Positions 63,612 through 64,000 of a stretch of 64,000 nt of DNA are shown one piece after another (the first letter of the stretch is position 1; each line of letters starts with the position of its first letter). The position numbers were made by a program, and so were the translations under genes. This DNA is from Arabidopsis thaliana. Taxonomy: Eukaryota > Streptophyta > Magnoliopsida > Brassicales > Brassicaceae. Location: positions 3,782,001 through 3,846,000 of the forward strand of contig NC_003076.8 in the NCBI RefSeq assembly GCF_000001735.4, written 5' to 3'. The notes beneath the pieces are model-generated. The model ran no database searches and was not told the DNA's origin. It saw nothing but the letters and a program-made list of their open reading frames with translations.

Positions 63612-64000
63612 TAGAGAGAAAGAGTACTTAGAGAGGGAGAGAGAGAGTGGGAGTTTTTGTTGATGTCAACGCGAGATGAGAGCGACCATAAATGGAGAAA
63701 TTGGGTGTCACTATAATGACGTAACCATTAGCTAATTAATTATTTTATTTGTTTTTAATTTATATGTCACTTTAATAAATTTGTTTTCGACGGTCACCTT
63801 GGTCGCTTCTTATTTATGACTTATATACTGTAGCTTGGTCTTGTTTTCTTTAACAACCATATAGCTTGGTCTAAAATTCTAAATTATAACTTAATATATA
63901 TCGAAAATGGACATATAATGGTTATGGGCATCTAAGAATGGAATACTAGATATTTTGTTGGCATTCATTAATCTTAGAAATTCAAAGATTTTATTACATT
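63612..64000. other. Upstream region of GRXC10
   Basis: A CT-rich leader (minus strand reads CTCTCTCTCTCCCTCTC, about 63630-63648) is followed upstream by AT-rich DNA. A TGACG motif (bZIP/TGA core) is at about 63717. No gene seen. Confidence 0.45.

Overview
The window is plant nuclear DNA. Genes have many short GT-AG introns, intergenic DNA is AT-rich, and the encoded proteins are plant families. From the order and sequence of the proteins I recognise Arabidopsis thaliana chromosome 5, about At5g11730 to At5g11930. This is recognition from memory, not a database search. I rebuilt 21 protein-coding loci (one cut by the left edge). Each multi-exon model was checked by translating across every splice junction and by requiring the summed exon length to keep one open frame.

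Layout by region (strand in brackets):
- 0-14 kb: end of a GT14 glycosyltransferase (+), arabinogalactan peptide AGP15 (+), an F-box gene relic, an organellar ribosomal protein L19 (+), a DUF1764 protein (+), complex I subunit PSST (-), and a protein of unknown family (+).
- 14-29 kb: a 3.7 kb gene-free stretch, NDL2 (+), a foldback element, K+/H+ antiporter KEA6 (-), and a second protein of unknown family (+).
- 28-33 kb: two S1-like secreted proteins (-) and a YCF36 plastid protein (-), followed by a second F-box relic in opposite orientation to the first.
- 34-48 kb: Raf-like kinase RAF3 (-), SCP1-like phosphatase SSP5 (-), a ceramidase-family membrane protein (+), and diaminopimelate decarboxylase (-).
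- 49-64 kb: an NHL/LEA-2 membrane protein (+), DENR-like translation factor (+), an alpha/beta hydrolase (-), cell-wall-invertase-like cwINV6 (+), and CC-type glutaredoxin GRXC10 (-).

The genes are independent housekeeping, signalling and metabolic loci and do not form an operon or cluster. I found no rRNA, CRISPR array, intact transposon or viral gene. The only local duplication among functional genes is the S1-like pair.

The features most worth a second look are structural: an inverted pair of degenerate F-box segments about 30 kb apart, a roughly 415 bp foldback element between NDL2 and KEA6, a GC-AG intron in KEA6, a 9-nt exon in cwINV6 whose product lacks a signal peptide and carries a changed NDPN context, and a perfect 21-bp tandem duplication upstream of the DENR gene. 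I see no convincing evidence of an undescribed multi-gene system.
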